A stretch of DNA of 64,000 bases, taken from contig NZ_BAGB01000172.1 in NCBI RefSeq assembly GCF_000308615.1, forward strand, positions 1 to 64,000, given 5' to 3'. Shown piece after piece: positions 16,440-24,573 of the stretch. Source of the DNA: Nocardia jiangxiensis NBRC 101359 (GTDB lineage Bacteria; Actinomycetota; Actinomycetes; Mycobacteriales; Mycobacteriaceae). How positions within the stretch are numbered: the stretch's first letter is position 1; the number at the start of each line of letters is the position of its first letter. Below the pieces are notes generated by a model. The model was given only the letters and a program-made list of their open reading frames with translations. It did not search any database and had not been told where the DNA came from. The position numbers were made by a program, and so were the translations under genes.

Positions 16440-17341
16440 GCGAAGACGATCGTGTGGTTGCCCTGCCGGAAAACCCGGTCCTGCGCATGCCAGGCCACGG
16501 CCCGGGACAGCACCGCGCGCTCCACGTCCGCCCCGCGACGCTGCAGTTCCGCGGCACTGTCCGCATGCGATACGCGCACCACGTCCTGCTCGATGATCGG
16601 CCCCTCGTCCAGGTCCTCGGTCACGTAGTGCGCCGTCGCGCCGACGAGCTTCACCCCGCGTTCCTTGGCCTTCAGGTAGGGCCCGGCGCCGACGAAGGCG
16701 GGCAGGAACGAATGGTGGATGTTGATGATCGGGACGCCGACGCGGTCGATGAAATCTCCCGACAGGATCTGCATGTACCTGGCCAGGACGACGAAGTCGA
16801 CGTTTCCGCGCAGCAGGCGCAGGTGCTCGGCTTCCGCGGCGGACTTGTCCGGCCCGGCGGAGGGCACATGGAAGAACGGGATCCCGAAGGCACGCGCCTC
16901 GGCCGCGGTATCGGCGTGGTTCGACACGACCATCGCCACCGATACGGGCAGTTCACCGCGCCGGTGCCGCCAGAGCAGATCCAGCAGACAGTGCTCCGAC
17001 TTCGACGCGAAGATCGCCACCCGCTTGCGCACCGCCAGGTCGCGCAGGGTGAACTCGAGGTCGAATCCCTCGCGCAGCACCGTGTCCAGATCCTGCCGGA
17101 CCGCGGGCAGCACGTCGGGCAGATCCCGCGCGGAGAACACCGTCCGCTGAAAGAACGCGCCGCCGCTGGGATCATCGGAATACTGGTCCAGCGACACGAT
17201 GTTCGCGCCGTGCTTGCTCAGCACATCGGTCACCGCCGCGACGATGCCCGGCCGATCGAGCCCCTGCACCGTGAGCGACGCCAAGGGTTCCCGCCTGGCG
17301 GTCGTCGCAGTTGCGGGCCGGAGATCCTGCACCGCCGTCAC
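16436..17341 (-). CDS. purU: Formyltetrahydrofolate deformylase
   Basis: 301-residue enzyme that hydrolyses 10-formyl-tetrahydrofolate to formate and THF. An N-terminal ACT domain (about residues 18-95, LTVQGLDRPGIVAAVTDVLSKHGANI) is followed by a formyltransferase domain with the catalytic Asn-His pair in INIHHSFLPAF and the Asp in HYVTEDLDEGPII. Length is slightly above the E. coli enzyme (280). The GTG start at 17341 overlaps the metF stop as GTGA; the stop overlaps the folD remnant's start the same way. In this operon it would release formate as the end product of methyl-group oxidation. Confidence 0.93.
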   Translation of the reverse strand: MTAVQDLRPATATTARREPLASLTVQGLDRPGIVAAVTDVLSKHGANIVSLDQYSDDPSGGAFFQRTVFSARDLPDVLPAVRQDLDTVLREGFDLEFTLRDLAVRKRVAIFASKSEHCLLDLLWRHRRGELPVSVAMVVSNHADTAAEARAFGIPFFHVPSAGPDKSAAEAEHLRLLRGNVDFVVLARYMQILSGDFIDRVGVPIINIHHSFLPAFVGAGPYLKAKERGVKLVGATAHYVTEDLDEGPIIEQDVVRVSHADSAAELQRRGADVERAVLSRAVAWHAQDRVFRQGNHTIVFA

Positions 17342-18201
17342 GACATCGCCTCCTCGCCGAGGCATGCGGTGAAGTCCGCGATCCACTCCACCGTGGCTTC
17401 CACTCCTCCGAAACTGTAGAAATGGATCCGCAGGTCGCCGTGCCGTTGTGGTTCCCACCGCCGAGCCAGATCCCGCAGGAACCGGTCCGGCCCCGCGGTA
17501 CCCATGAGGTTGGTGATCGAGAACCCGTACTTGCGCACGATCCCGGCACTCGTACCCACCCCGAACCGGGTCGCGTACCGCACCAGGCGGCGGATGCCCG
17601 CCGGGCCCGGCACACCCACCCGGATCGGCAGCGTGATGCCTCGCGACCGGACCTGTTCGACCCAGTCCAGGACCGCGTCCGAGTCGAAGCCGAACTGGGT
17701 GACCACCGAGCCCGCCAGCCCCGTCTCCGTCAGCAGTGCGGCCTTGTCCTGCAGCGCCCGCCACAGCACGTCGGCCGGGATGTCGGGATGACCTTCCGGA
17801 TATCCGGCGATGCCCGCCTCGGCCATGCCGAATCGCTGCGGCACAGCGCTTTTCAGCACCGACAACGCGTCCGGGTATGGTCCGAGCGGGACGGCCGGAT
17901 CACCGCCGACCACGAACAACCGGTCGGCGGCGGACACGTCGGCGAGGCCCGCCAGGAACTCCTCGAGCTCGTCGGGTGACCGCAGCCGCCGGGCTGCGAC
18001 GTGCGGCACCGGGATCAGTTCGAGGGCGCGGCACACACCGGCCGCCTTGACCCGCGTCTCCAGATCCTCGCTGTCCAGGTAGGTCAGGTGCACCCGCGTT
18101 CCCCGGGGGATGTGCGCCGCGGCCGCGGTCAGCCGGTCGATGTCCTTTCCGGTGATCTCCAGGGAGAAATCCGTCAGCAACGAGATCTCGCGCCCGCTCA
18201 T
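17338..18201 (-). CDS. metF: Methylenetetrahydrofolate reductase (MetF family)
   Basis: 287-residue FAD-dependent TIM-barrel protein. Motifs include LFVVGGDPAVPLGPYPDALSVL, GIAGYPEGHPDI (typical MTHFR) and the TQFGFD stretch that holds the barrel's C-terminal part. Length matches stand-alone MTHFR. It overlaps the preceding GcvT-type fragment by 4 bp and purU by 3 bp. In THF-dependent demethylation clusters this enzyme runs from 5-methyl-THF to 5,10-methylene-THF. It appears intact although its partners on both sides are broken. Confidence 0.9.
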   Translation of the reverse strand: MSGREISLLTDFSLEITGKDIDRLTAAAAHIPRGTRVHLTYLDSEDLETRVKAAGVCRALELIPVPHVAARRLRSPDELEEFLAGLADVSAADRLFVVGGDPAVPLGPYPDALSVLKSAVPQRFGMAEAGIAGYPEGHPDIPADVLWRALQDKAALLTETGLAGSVVTQFGFDSDAVLDWVEQVRSRGITLPIRVGVPGPAGIRRLVRYATRFGVGTSAGIVRKYGFSITNLMGTAGPDRFLRDLARRWEPQRHGDLRIHFYSFGGVEATVEWIADFTACLGEEAMS

Positions 18202-18780
18202 GACTGCGCGCCGCGGTAACGGGTGCGGGCGAAGCTGTCCAGTGGGGCGGCCTCGACGGTGGCGCGAACCTCGACCTGGTCGTGCGGCTCCACGGAAGGC
18301 TTGTCCGACACCGGATCCTCACCCCACACCACGCGTACTTCCGTACCCGGACGCGCGAACTCCTCGTCGATGACCGCGAGCGATACGACGGCCTGATCAC
18401 GCACGACGTATCCGCAGTCCATCGAAATACCCACCCGCCGACCGCCGACCAGCACCTCGTCCATCTGGAACTGGCCGTACCGCGCCTTGGGCAGGGAGAA
18501 GTACTTGTAGGTCGGCCCCGGAGTCCACAGCGAGGAGAAGATGCGCCCGGCGTCCTCGGGGTGCCACACCAGAGTCACCTTGTGCCGCTGCGGTCCCTCG
18601 GCCCGAGCACGCAGAGCGTCCATCCCCACGAACTCGTGGTCGAATTTGACGTGTCGTCCGTAGCCCAGGTCGTAGGGCGTGACGTAGTAATCGGCCACAT
18701 TCTGCGAAAAGAGGCTGCCCGCAAGCGAACCCGCGCTGTTCGCGGGGAGCCACTCGCGGTAGCCGGTCAGGCTCGGGTCG
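18198..18780 (-). pseudogene. 5'-truncated GcvT/LigM-type THF methyltransferase
   Basis: The frame encodes only the C-terminal ~190 residues of an aminomethyltransferase-fold protein of the LigM/DmdA-like group (full length about 450). Recognisable parts are YREWLPANSAGSLAGS, DYYVTPYDLGYGRHVKFDHEF and the C-terminal barrel FQMDEVLVGGRRVGISMDCGY. Upstream of about 18780 the similarity stops and no start codon lies in frame; the first possible one is a GTG at 18698 inside the conserved region. The folate-binding N-terminal domain is missing. It once headed the metF-purU-folD operon (4-bp overlap with metF) and would have moved a methyl group to THF. Confidence 0.8.
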
Positions 18781-18784
18781 GTGG

Positions 18785-19309
18785 GCCGTCGACGTGGTCG
18801 AGCTGATCGAACTGCTCGGCAACCTCAACGAGGGCATCGACCGGCACGGCCTCCGCCTGGAAACCCCGACGCATTTCGACATCGGCGTCCGCATCCGCGC
18901 GGTTCCCCGGCTCACCGCCGCCGACCGGACCCGTATCCGCCGCAAGATCGACGCCGGCGCGCACTTCATCGTGACGAGCCCGGTCTACCGTCCCGAAGCT
19001 CTCGAACCGCTGCTCGACGTGATCGACGGCGACGTCCCGGTCGTCGCGACCCTGCACGCGCTGGGCTCGGCCGCCGAGGCGAATCTGCTGCGGCACGAAC
19101 TCGCGCCGGACTGCATCCCGGACAGACTCCTCCACCGCCTGGAACGCGCGGCGGACGGTGCGGCCCAGGAGGGCGGAAACATCGCCGTCGAGATGGCGGC
19201 CGAAATCGCCACCGCAACCCAGGGCCTGCTCCTGTCCCGCTCCGACCGGCCCGATCTGGTCTCGCGCGTCAAGAACGTCCTGCCGCGTCCGGTGGTCAAC
19301 TCACAGTGA
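18785..19309 (+). pseudogene. 5'-truncated methylenetetrahydrofolate reductase fragment
   Basis: About 170 residues corresponding to the C-terminal half of an MTHFR: LNEGIDRHGLRLETPTHFDIGV, RKIDAGAHFIVTSPVYRPE (usually TQP-F) and the tail HELAPDCIPDRLLHRL...EGGNIAVEMAAEI. The N-terminal half is absent, and similarity begins at the point where the opposite-strand GcvT fragment ends. The frame opens with a GTG at 18794 that is unlikely to be native. It is not the same MTHFR subtype as the intact copy at 17338-18201. Probably inactive. Confidence 0.75.
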
Positions 19310-19318
19310 GAGTGGGGT

Positions 19319-20401
19319 TCACACCGCCTCGTCGCTGTCGGGCTCCTCGTCGTCTTCGGTTTTCCGTCTCCGTTCGCCGACGGTTTCGCCGGTGGCCAGG
19401 AAGACGATGCGGCGGCCGACCTCGACGGCATTGTCGGCGAACCGCTCGTAGTAACGTCCGATCAGGGTCATGTCGACCGCGGCGGTGATCCCGTGATCCC
19501 ACGCCGGGCCCAGGACCGTGGCCAGCAGTTCTTCGTGCAGGTCGTCCATGAGATCGTCCTGCCCCTCGAGCGTGCTCGCGGTCTCGGGGGTCGGGGATTC
19601 GAGCACGGTCGCCGCGCTGGTAGCGATCTGCACGGCCACCCTGCCCATCCGAATGATCAACGGCCGCACCGGCTCCGGGACCGTGGGCTCGGGATGACGA
19701 CGGCGCGCGGCGGTGGCGATATGGGTCGCGAGCACCGCCATCCGCTGCAGGTTGCCGGTCAGCTGGGCCGCGGTCACCACCTGCCGTAGCTCCCCGGTCG
19801 CGGGAGAATCCAACGCCAGCAGCCGGATCGCTTCGGCTTCGACGTCCCGCGCCATGGCCTCGACGCCACCGCCGAGATCGATCGCGGCCTGCGACTGTTC
19901 CAGATCACTCGCGACGAGCGCGTTCGTCGCGGTCGCGATCGCGGCGCGATCCCGCAGGCACATCTCGTGCAGCAACTCGGCCAGCCGCTGCAGATCGCGA
20001 TATCGGATCCGGACATTCGACTCGCCCCCGCCCGACCGGTCGGCGTCGGCCGGAACATGCAGCGGCAGAACAGATTCGGCGGCTTCCCCGGACGAACCGA
20101 CCTGCCAGTCCGCGCGCACCGGCCAGCCGCCCGCCCGAAGCCGATCACGCACGCGCGCCAGATCCGATTCGCTGGGCAACTCCTGGGTGTGCCGGGTGAT
20201 CGCCACACCGGCGTCTACCCGCTCGGCCGGCAGCGCCCCATGCACGATCAACTGGTCCACGACCTGATCGATCTCCTCGTCGCTCAACCGCCGCCCCAGC
20301 ACCGCCAGCAACGGCACATAGTCCTGCGCCGGCACCCCCTGCGGATATCCGGCCCGAAGCCACGCCACGATCCGGGCCAGAAAATCCGACCATTCCACCA
20401 C
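19319..20401 (-). CDS. DUF3349-PhoU fusion protein
   Basis: 360 residues with two parts. Residues 1-90 match the small mycobacterial DUF3349 family (WLRAGYPQGVPAQDYVPLLAVLGRRLSDEEID, as in Rv0543c). Residues about 135-345 are a PhoU domain of two three-helix bundles, with the metal-site type motifs MARDVEAEAIRL and YYERFADNAVEVGRR. PhoU proteins normally link phosphate uptake to signalling and, in mycobacteria (PhoY1/PhoY2), to persistence. The GTG at 20401, or the next GTG at 20398, is chosen from GGGAGG just upstream; a longer frame to 20470 has no such site. It follows the stress protein gene by 106 bp in the same direction. Confidence 0.85.
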   Translation of the reverse strand: MVEWSDFLARIVAWLRAGYPQGVPAQDYVPLLAVLGRRLSDEEIDQVVDQLIVHGALPAERVDAGVAITRHTQELPSESDLARVRDRLRAGGWPVRADWQVGSSGEAAESVLPLHVPADADRSGGGESNVRIRYRDLQRLAELLHEMCLRDRAAIATATNALVASDLEQSQAAIDLGGGVEAMARDVEAEAIRLLALDSPATGELRQVVTAAQLTGNLQRMAVLATHIATAARRRHPEPTVPEPVRPLIIRMGRVAVQIATSAATVLESPTPETASTLEGQDDLMDDLHEELLATVLGPAWDHGITAAVDMTLIGRYYERFADNAVEVGRRIVFLATGETVGERRRKTEDDEEPDSDEAV

Positions 20402-20507
20402 TGACCTCCCGTACCGTGCCCGGTCGTCTCGACGACGCAACGTCTTCGACGAGAAGTCTGCCGCAGTCACCGCATCCAGTACACCGGAGCGGCCTACGAC
20501 GAGCCGA

Positions 20508-21416
20508 TCACATCGCTCCCCGCTCCCGAACGACGATCACCGGACAGCGCACCGATTGCACCAATGCGGTGCTCGTGGAACCGAGCAGCAATCCGGTGAA
20601 GCCGCCGCGGCCGTGGCTGCCCGCGACCAGCAGTTGAGCGGAGTCGGACTCGGTGAGCAGGGCTCGGGCGGGGGCGTCCCGGACCAGGATTCGGCGGACG
20701 GTGACATCCGGATACTGTTCGCCCCAGCCGGCCAGGCTCTCCGCCAGCGCCGCGTCCTCGGATTGTTTGGCCGATTCCCATGCCGGAAGGGGGACATACG
20801 GTCCCGTCGTGTCGCTCCAGGCGTGCAGCGCCACCAATTCCACTTTTCTTCGGGACGCTTCCTCGAAGGCGAGGTGGAGGGCGGGCTCGCTGTTGGCGGT
20901 GCCGTCCACGCCCACCAGGACCGGGTACTCGAGCAATACCGGATCGGTCGCCGAATTCTCGTGGACGACGGCGACTCGGCAGTGCGCGTGGTGCAGCACC
21001 GCCGAGGAGACCGATCCCAGCAGCATCCGGCGGATGGCGCCCAGACCGTGGCTGCCGACGGCCATCATCCAGGCCCGGCGGGACGATTCGAGCAGGAACG
21101 GAATCACCGGCTCGGACACCACCGCGCTGGTGATCTCGAGGTCTCCGGGAACGACGGTGCTCGCGACGCGACGAGCCTTCACGACCACACGTTCACCCTC
21201 GCGCTGCAACTCGTCCAGATCGATACCGGCGACAACGGGTGCGGGGCCGAAACCGGCGCGCACGGCGGTCGAGGTGACCACGTGCAGTCGGCGGCGATGC
21301 AGCGATGCCTCGGCCGCTGCCCAGGCCACAGCCTCGTACGACGCGGCCGAGCCGTCGACCGCCACCACCACGGGGTCGCTCGATCCCGCTGTGTACGAAT
21401 TGGATTCGGTGGTCAT
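20508..21416 (-). CDS. Universal stress protein, two Usp domains
   Basis: 302-residue tandem Usp protein. Domain 1 begins VVVAVDGSAASYEAVAWA and ends with the ATP-binding signature GSHGLGAIRRMLLGSVSSAV; domain 2 begins PVLVGVDGTANSEPAL and ends GSHGRGGFTGLLLGSTSTALV. Both keep the G-2x-G-9x-G(S/T) pattern, so ATP binding is likely, as in Mtb Rv2623 of the DosR regulon. It lies 17 bp behind the hsp20 gene, almost certainly in one transcript. Confidence 0.92.
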   Translation of the reverse strand: MTTESNSYTAGSSDPVVVAVDGSAASYEAVAWAAAEASLHRRRLHVVTSTAVRAGFGPAPVVAGIDLDELQREGERVVVKARRVASTVVPGDLEITSAVVSEPVIPFLLESSRRAWMMAVGSHGLGAIRRMLLGSVSSAVLHHAHCRVAVVHENSATDPVLLEYPVLVGVDGTANSEPALHLAFEEASRRKVELVALHAWSDTTGPYVPLPAWESAKQSEDAALAESLAGWGEQYPDVTVRRILVRDAPARALLTESDSAQLLVAGSHGRGGFTGLLLGSTSTALVQSVRCPVIVVRERGAM

Positions 21417-21433
21417 CGCGTGATCTCGCACGG

Positions 21434-21859
21434 CTATTCGCCGGACTTGACGTCGACCCTGGTGACCTTCTCCTTCGATTCGCCCACGGGAACGCTGACG
21501 GTCAGGATGCCCTTGGCGTAGCTCGCCTCGATGCCCTCGTCCTTCGCGCCTTGGGGCAGGGAGACGGTGCGTTCGAACACGCCGTAGTTGAACTCCGAAT
21601 GTCCCTTCTCCTCGTGGGTCTCGGTGCGCTCGGCCTTGATGGTCAGCAGCCCGGCGTGCACGGACACCTCCACGTCCTTGGCCGGGTCGATGCCGGGGAT
21701 CTCGGCGCGGACCACATAGTGGTCGCCGGTCAGGGACTCCTCCACCCGCAACATGTGGTTGCCGAACACCGGCGCGAGACCTGGGGTGAACGCATTCCAC
21801 CAATCGGTGAGATCGGGTAGCAGCGAACCCGGACGGTGACGGGCAGGTAGCAGGTTCAT
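21434..21859 (-). CDS. hspX: Hsp20 / alpha-crystallin chaperone, HspX-like
   Basis: 141-residue small heat-shock protein. The alpha-crystallin domain runs from about residue 38 to 132, with the strand pattern HYVVRAEIPGIDPAKDVEVSV and the terminal signature YAKGILTVSVP. Length and N-terminus (LPARHRPGSLLPDL) resemble mycobacterial HspX/Acr (Rv2031c, 144 residues), a major DosR-induced chaperone. The ATG at 21859 has GAGGAG six bases upstream. It heads the hsp20-usp(-phoU) unit, divergent from the kinase gene at 22087, with candidate DosR boxes between them. Confidence 0.92.
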   Translation of the reverse strand: MNLLPARHRPGSLLPDLTDWWNAFTPGLAPVFGNHMLRVEESLTGDHYVVRAEIPGIDPAKDVEVSVHAGLLTIKAERTETHEEKGHSEFNYGVFERTVSLPQGAKDEGIEASYAKGILTVSVPVGESKEKVTRVDVKSGE

Positions 21860-21955
21860 GATCACTCCTCGGATAGGTGGCGGTACCGGTTCCTACCTGG
21901 TCGATTCCACCGTTCCGGAGCTCCCGCTCCTAGGGCACCGCGTCGGCACACCACA

Positions 21956-21969
21956 GTGACCGAAGTCCT
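21956..21969 (+). promoter_or_regulatory. Candidate DosR box 1 (weaker)
   Basis: GTGAC-CGAA-GTCCT fits the GGGNC-N4-GNCCC DosR pattern with two mismatches. It is 97 bp upstream of hspX and 117 bp upstream of the kinase gene, so it could serve either direction. Confidence 0.45.
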
Positions 21970-22036
21970 CGAGTCCGGCACAACCGACATCGGCACGACC
22001 GATCGCCCATGCAGAGGCCACATGATGCACGGTCAA

Positions 22037-22050
22037 GTGACTTTCGCCCA
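22037..22050 (+). promoter_or_regulatory. Candidate DosR box 2
   Basis: GTGAC-TTTC-GCCCA closely resembles mycobacterial DosR boxes of the GGGACTTTCGGCCC kind. It ends 36 bp before the ATG at 22087, the same spacing seen at the nitroreductase gene (33423). Confidence 0.55.
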
Positions 22051-22086
22051 TCACGAAAACGACGACGATCGGCGAAGCTGGTGACG

Positions 22087-23553
22087 ATGGAACCCAATGT
22101 CGCCTTCGCCGCGCTCGCCGAAACCCATTCGGCCGTGGTCGTACTCTTCGGGGATCAGGCGTACAAGATCAAGAAGCCGGTTCTGACCGACTTCCTGGAT
22201 TTTTCCACCCGCTCCGCGCGCGAGGTCGCCTGCGCTCGCGAGCTCGAGCTGAACCGTCGATTCGCCCCCGACGTCTATCTCGGCATCGCGCGGCTGACCG
22301 AACCCGCCGACAGCGCGGGCGAGCCGGTCCTGGTGATGCGGCGGCTACCGGAGGCCACCCGCCTGTCGGACCGTCTGGCCGACCCGGACGTCATCCGCGA
22401 TACGCTGCCGACCCTGGTGCGGCAGGTGGCCGCCTGGCACGACCGCGCTCCCCAGGGGGTCGACGTCGACAACGCGGCAACCGTGGACGCGGTGCGCAGG
22501 CGTTGGCGGTGGCTGCTGTCCGGACTGCGCTGTCCCCCGATCGAGCCCGCGGTGGTGCGGAGTCTGGCCGACTCGGCCATGCGCTATCTCGACGGCCGCA
22601 AGGCGCTGTTCGACAAGCGAATAGCCGCCGGTCGCATCGTCGACGGCCACGGCGATCTGCGCGCCGAGGACATCTTCGTCACCGACGACGGTGTGCGGGT
22701 GATCGATTGCCTGGACTTCGACGACGAACTCCGCCACGTCGACCGGCTCGACGACGTCTGCTTTCTCGCGATGGATCTCGAGCTGCGCGGCCACCCCGAG
22801 CTCGCCGCGAAGTTCGTCGACGACTATCTCGAGCTCACCCACGATCCCGCGCCGGAGTCGCTGCGTCACCACTACATCGCCTACCGGGCGACCGTGCGCG
22901 CGAAGGTCGAGTGCGTGCGCCAGTGTCAGGGCGGCGCGACCGATTCGGCGGCGAAGGCCGTCGCGCACGCGGAGATCGCGCTGCGGCATCTCGCCGCCGG
23001 TGCGGTCCGGCTCGTGCTGATCGGCGGGCTGCCCGGCACCGGAAAGTCGACGGTCGCTCGCCGCCTGGCGGACGCCACCGGCGCGGTCCTGGTGTCCAGC
23101 GACCGCATTCGGGCCGATGCCCGCGCCCGCGGCGTGCTGGCGGGCGGAAGCGGCGAATACAACCAGGGTGCCTACACACCCGTCGCGCGGGAACATGTCT
23201 ACGCGGTCATGCGCGCCGAAGCGCAGGCACTGCTCGAGACCGGACGCTCGGTCATCCTGGATGCCAGCTGGATCGATGGCGAACAACGCCGCCACGCCAG
23301 CCGCATCGCGACCGAGACGTCCGCCGATCTGATCGAGATATGTTGCAGTGCACCGCAATCGATCGCCCACGCACGAATCGCCGCCCGCACCGGATCCGCC
23401 TCCGAGGCGACCCCGGCGATCTCGGACGCGATGGCCGAGGATCACGCGGCGTGGCCCGACGCGGTCGTTCTGGACACCACCGCATCGCCGGAGAACACCA
23501 CCGCCGCGGCCCTGTGCGCCTATCGCCGAGCGGAGCGGAGAGGACCGTCATGA
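22087..23553 (+). CDS. APH-like + AAA kinase-type P-loop protein, Rv2004c-like
   Basis: 488 residues. The N-terminal part (about 1-290) is an aminoglycoside-phosphotransferase-like domain with the catalytic-loop motif HGDLRAEDIF (about 188) and metal motif IDCLDFDDELR. The C-terminal part (about 305-475) is a small P-loop kinase domain (AAA_33) with Walker A GGLPGTGKST and a later DASW strand. The same two-domain order is seen in Mtb Rv2004c, a DosR-regulon member whose substrate is unknown. The gene is divergent from hspX and is followed by the HPF-like gene. The ATG at 22087 is preferred; a GTG lies two codons earlier. Confidence 0.88.
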   Translation: MEPNVAFAALAETHSAVVVLFGDQAYKIKKPVLTDFLDFSTRSAREVACARELELNRRFAPDVYLGIARLTEPADSAGEPVLVMRRLPEATRLSDRLADPDVIRDTLPTLVRQVAAWHDRAPQGVDVDNAATVDAVRRRWRWLLSGLRCPPIEPAVVRSLADSAMRYLDGRKALFDKRIAAGRIVDGHGDLRAEDIFVTDDGVRVIDCLDFDDELRHVDRLDDVCFLAMDLELRGHPELAAKFVDDYLELTHDPAPESLRHHYIAYRATVRAKVECVRQCQGGATDSAAKAVAHAEIALRHLAAGAVRLVLIGGLPGTGKSTVARRLADATGAVLVSSDRIRADARARGVLAGGSGEYNQGAYTPVAREHVYAVMRAEAQALLETGRSVILDASWIDGEQRRHASRIATETSADLIEICCSAPQSIAHARIAARTGSASEATPAISDAMAEDHAAWPDAVVLDTTASPENTTAAALCAYRRAERRGPS

Positions 23554-23745
23554 CCGCGAGAACGCCCACGCCCGTGACGGGGTCCACCTTCCGCGGACTC
23601 ATGCCCAGCGACGTGCGGAGGTCCTGCCCACGAACTCGACAATGATGCAGCTCTCGAGGGAAATCAATATGCCGATCGGTGTTCGGCGCGCGGACGGTGT
23701 GGTCAGCGTCGTTCCGGAGTTCGGCCGTGTATGAGGAGCGTGACG

Positions 23746-24573
23746 ATGAGTACCGGAGTGATCCTGCCGTCCGATCAGGGGCCGGGCGGTGGTGAACCCT
23801 TCGAGACAGGACCCGATGCCGATGAACGCCTCGCCGTACCCGCCATCGATGTTCGCCTCGGTGATCGAGTACCACTCATGTTCGGCGACCATGCGCGACA
23901 ACGCATCCGCAGAGCGGTCGATCGAGCGCCGTCGCCGATAACGTCGATTCGCGTGCGACTGTCCGACCATCATGATTCGGCGGTGGCCAACCCCTTCGTC
24001 GCGCAGGCGGACATCGCGACCTCGCGGGCGATCCGCGTGCAGGTGACCGGCATGACGCTACCCGACGTGGTGGAGGCATTGCAGGCACGCACGCGCTCAC
24101 GGCTGCGCAGCCTGGCCTGCTCCGGCGCACTGGGTTGGGAACGCTGCCGGCCGCAGGCCTCGACCCTGCTCTACGTGCGGCCGGTTCGCCAGCGAACCGT
24201 GGTGCGCACCAAGTCCTTTCATCTGTACCGACGCACCGCCGCGGACGCCGCGATCGATATGGCTCTGATGGACTACCCCTTCGAGATGTTCCACGAATCG
24301 GGTGTGCGGACCGAGAGCTTCCTGTACCAGACCGCGAAGGGCGACTATCGACTCACCCGGCTGGATCCGCGGCCGCCCTCCATCATCCCCGGCGATCTCC
24401 CGATCACCGTCGACAAGGCTCCCGCTCCGGAGCTGGACCGGTACGAGGCTCTGGACCGACTCGCGTTGAGCGGATCGCCGTTCCTGTTCTACCGCGACCG
24501 CGCTCTCGCACGCGGCTGCGTCCTGTACCACCGCTACGACGGGTACTACGGATTCATCACCTCACGCCGGTGA
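23746..24573 (+). CDS. Ribosome hibernation factor-like protein with duplicated C-terminal domain (RafH-like)
   Basis: 275 residues. An N-terminal HPF/YfiA-like domain (about 35-130; VRLSDHHDSAVANPFVAQADI...MTLPDVVEALQARTRSRL) is followed by two copies of the long-HPF C-terminal domain: AAIDMALMDYPFEMFHESG...YRLTRLDP and EALDRLALSGSPFLFYRDRA...YDGYYGFIT. Long HPFs normally carry one such domain. The layout resembles mycobacterial hypoxia-induced hibernation factors of the RafH/Rv0079 group, which are under DosR. AGGAG seven bases before the ATG at 23746 sets the start. Likely role: stabilising 70S ribosomes in dormant cells. Confidence 0.8.
   Translation: MSTGVILPSDQGPGGGEPFETGPDADERLAVPAIDVRLGDRVPLMFGDHARQRIRRAVDRAPSPITSIRVRLSDHHDSAVANPFVAQADIATSRAIRVQVTGMTLPDVVEALQARTRSRLRSLACSGALGWERCRPQASTLLYVRPVRQRTVVRTKSFHLYRRTAADAAIDMALMDYPFEMFHESGVRTESFLYQTAKGDYRLTRLDPRPPSIIPGDLPITVDKAPAPELDRYEALDRLALSGSPFLFYRDRALARGCVLYHRYDGYYGFITSRR

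Noticed and set aside
18397..18969. 190-codon minus-strand frame across the junction
   Set aside because: Not in frame with either truncated folate gene; low-complexity Arg/Ser/Pro composition.
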